Of a stretch of 6,555 bases of DNA, positions 5,539 to 6,555 are shown in pieces. Position numbers and translations under genes: made by a program. The notes under the pieces are model-generated. The model worked only from the letters and a program-made list of their open reading frames with translations, ran no database searches and had not been told where the DNA came from. Every line of letters starts with the position of its first letter. The stretch's first letter is position 1. This DNA comes from Hyphomicrobiales bacterium. GTDB taxonomy: Bacteria > Pseudomonadota > Alphaproteobacteria > Rhizobiales > Devosiaceae. The stretch spans positions 1-6,555 of the forward strand of contig JALSJY010000013.1 of the NCBI GenBank assembly GCA_026989045.1, in the 5' to 3' direction.

Positions 5539-6177
5539 TTATACATTGATCAAGCCGCTCTCTATTGCATAATGAATAAGACCTGCAGTTGTTTTAATAT
5601 TAAGTTTTTTCTTTATGTTTTTGCGGTGAGTTTCTACCGTTCTAGTAGAAATTTCAAGAATTAGTGCAATATCTTTTGAGCTTTTTCCCTCGGCCACCAA
5701 AAGTAATATTGTTTGCTCTCTAGTAGTTAAGGGGCTGGAGTTTTTTTGTGAGCTTTCTGGATTTAAAAGCACATCAGAAACACCGCTAGAAAAATAAGTT
5801 CCCCCCGAAGCAACTGTTTCAATCGCAGCAACAATTTCATTTGTTGAAGCATGTTTTAGCACATATCCAAAAGCGCCATACATAACAGATGTTGAGATAT
5901 ACTCTTTGCTATCATGCATAGAGAGCATCAATAATCTTGCGCGTGGTATTTGCTCTTTAAATAATTCAATCGCATCAAGCCCATTTATTTCACCCATATT
6001 TATATCCATCAGCACTACATCAGGTTGGCTTCGCCCAGCAATGATAAGTGCTTGGTTAACACTAGAGGCCGCGCCAACAACTTCAATATGAGAGTAAGTA
6101 TCAAGCACGGCGTTTATGCCTTCAAGCACTAAGGGGTGGTCATCAACTAAAAGAAGTTTTATTGGCTTATTGCTCAT
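5539..6177 (-). CDS. Two-component response regulator, NarL/FixJ family
   Basis: This is a 212-residue DNA-binding response regulator. The receiver domain (about 6-122) has the acidic pair Asp12-Asp13, phospho-acceptor Asp58 in VVLMDINM, the switch Ser86 in LSMHDS, and Lys108 in GYVLKHAS. A short linker (130-147) leads to a LuxR-type helix-turn-helix at about 148-205, with LTTREQTILLLVAEG, SSKDIALILEISTRTVETH and RKNIKKKLNIKT. All key residues are present, so phosphorylation-dependent DNA binding is expected. Its ATG overlaps the stop of the upstream histidine kinase gene as ATGA, which implies translational coupling and a cognate pair. The signal and target genes are not revealed; the nearby DUF2892 and lactate genes are only positional candidates. 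Confidence 0.93.
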   Translation of the reverse strand: MSNKPIKLLLVDDHPLVLEGINAVLDTYSHIEVVGAASSVNQALIIAGRSQPDVVLMDINMGEINGLDAIELFKEQIPRARLLMLSMHDSKEYISTSVMYGAFGYVLKHASTNEIVAAIETVASGGTYFSSGVSDVLLNPESSQKNSSPLTTREQTILLLVAEGKSSKDIALILEISTRTVETHRKNIKKKLNIKTTAGLIHYAIESGLINV

Positions 6178-6555
6178 GCACTATCAACTTCATTAGAGTG
6201 ATTTAATTGATATATTGATCTTGGCATTCTAGCAATTAACATTGTCCCCTTTGATGAGGTTTTAACAATTAGTGTGCCAGAAAAATGTGCCATTCTTTCC
6301 ATCATATTTCTTAAGCCAAGCCCTTTGCTGAAACCAAGCCCTGAATTTACGTTTATAATATAGCTGGTATTTCTATATCCTTGATTACCAGAAAAACCCC
6401 TACCATTATCTTCAATAACCATTTTAAGACCGCTCTTATCAGAAGTAATATCAATTTTAACTTCACTAGCATTGGCATGGCGCTCAACATTAGTTAGAGC
6501 CTCTTGTGCAACGCGAAAAAGAGCTGTCTTGGCATCATCTGGCAATAGATTTTTA
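6174..6555 (-). CDS. Sensor histidine kinase of NarX/DesK type, C-terminal part (cut by window edge)
   Basis: Only the C-terminal ATPase domain is in the window; the frame stays open through the right edge (preceding codons read K-N-L), so the TTG at 6545 is not the real start. Visible are the N-box LFRVAQEALTNVERHA, the D-box IEDNGRGF and the G-box KGLGLRNMMERM followed by a GT-rich strand, the layout of HisKA_3-type kinases that pair with NarL-family regulators. The segment between the D-box and G-box is about 23 residues, longer than the roughly 10 usual in the family. A polar tail of about 15 residues follows the domain. The sensor part and phosphorylated His lie outside the window, so the signal cannot be inferred. 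It overlaps the response regulator by four bases. Confidence 0.9.
   Translation of the reverse strand, partial: KNLLPDDAKTALFRVAQEALTNVERHANASEVKIDITSDKSGLKMVIEDNGRGFSGNQGYRNTSYIINVNSGLGFSKGLGLRNMMERMAHFSGTLIVKTSSKGTMLIARMPRSIYQLNHSNEVDSA

Noticed and set aside
6543..6545. TTG as start of a 123-residue kinase-like protein
   Set aside because: The frame is open to the window edge and an ATPase domain alone would lack the dimerisation and sensor parts, so the gene is simply truncated by the window.

Overview
The window reads as chromosomal DNA of an AT-rich alphaproteobacterium. Three things suggest this: the PlsB-like acyltransferase is of the roughly 470-residue alphaproteobacterial type with closely matching motifs; the FAH-family hydrolase and FMN-dependent lactate dehydrogenase look like proteins of that class; and GC-rich palindromes of a kind common in alphaproteobacterial genomes are scattered in the left part. 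The assignment rests on remembered family resemblance, not on a database search. No tRNA, rRNA, CRISPR array, transposase or phage gene was seen.

Layout, left to right. Positions 1-177 are non-coding and hold four short perfect inverted repeats, downstream of a leftward gene. Positions 178-1740 (minus) encode a PlsB-like membrane acyltransferase of phospholipid synthesis; it carries an in-frame GC-rich palindromic insert of about 50 codons that looks like a repeat element captured inside a gene. Positions 1804-2550 (minus) encode an unrecognised exported protein, divergent from an unrecognised small helical protein at 2603-3016 (plus); both are AT-rich orphans. Positions 3017-3862 (minus) encode an FAH-family hydrolase resembling 2,4-diketo-3-deoxy-L-fuconate hydrolase, divergent from an L-lactate dehydrogenase (lldD-like) at 3984-5138 (plus). 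A small DUF2892 membrane protein (5249-5461, minus) follows. A NarL/FixJ-type response regulator (5539-6177, minus) and the C-terminal end of its partner histidine kinase (6174-6555, minus, cut by the window edge) close the window.

How they may work together. The kinase and regulator overlap by ATGA and form a two-component system. The FAH hydrolase and the lactate dehydrogenase could be consecutive steps: the hydrolase of the non-phosphorylated L-fucose/L-rhamnose route releases pyruvate plus L-lactate, and LldD oxidises L-lactate to pyruvate. The acyltransferase is housekeeping lipid metabolism. I see no complete new multi-gene system. The most unusual feature is the palindromic repeat translated inside the acyltransferase; the orphan pair at 1804-3016 comes next.
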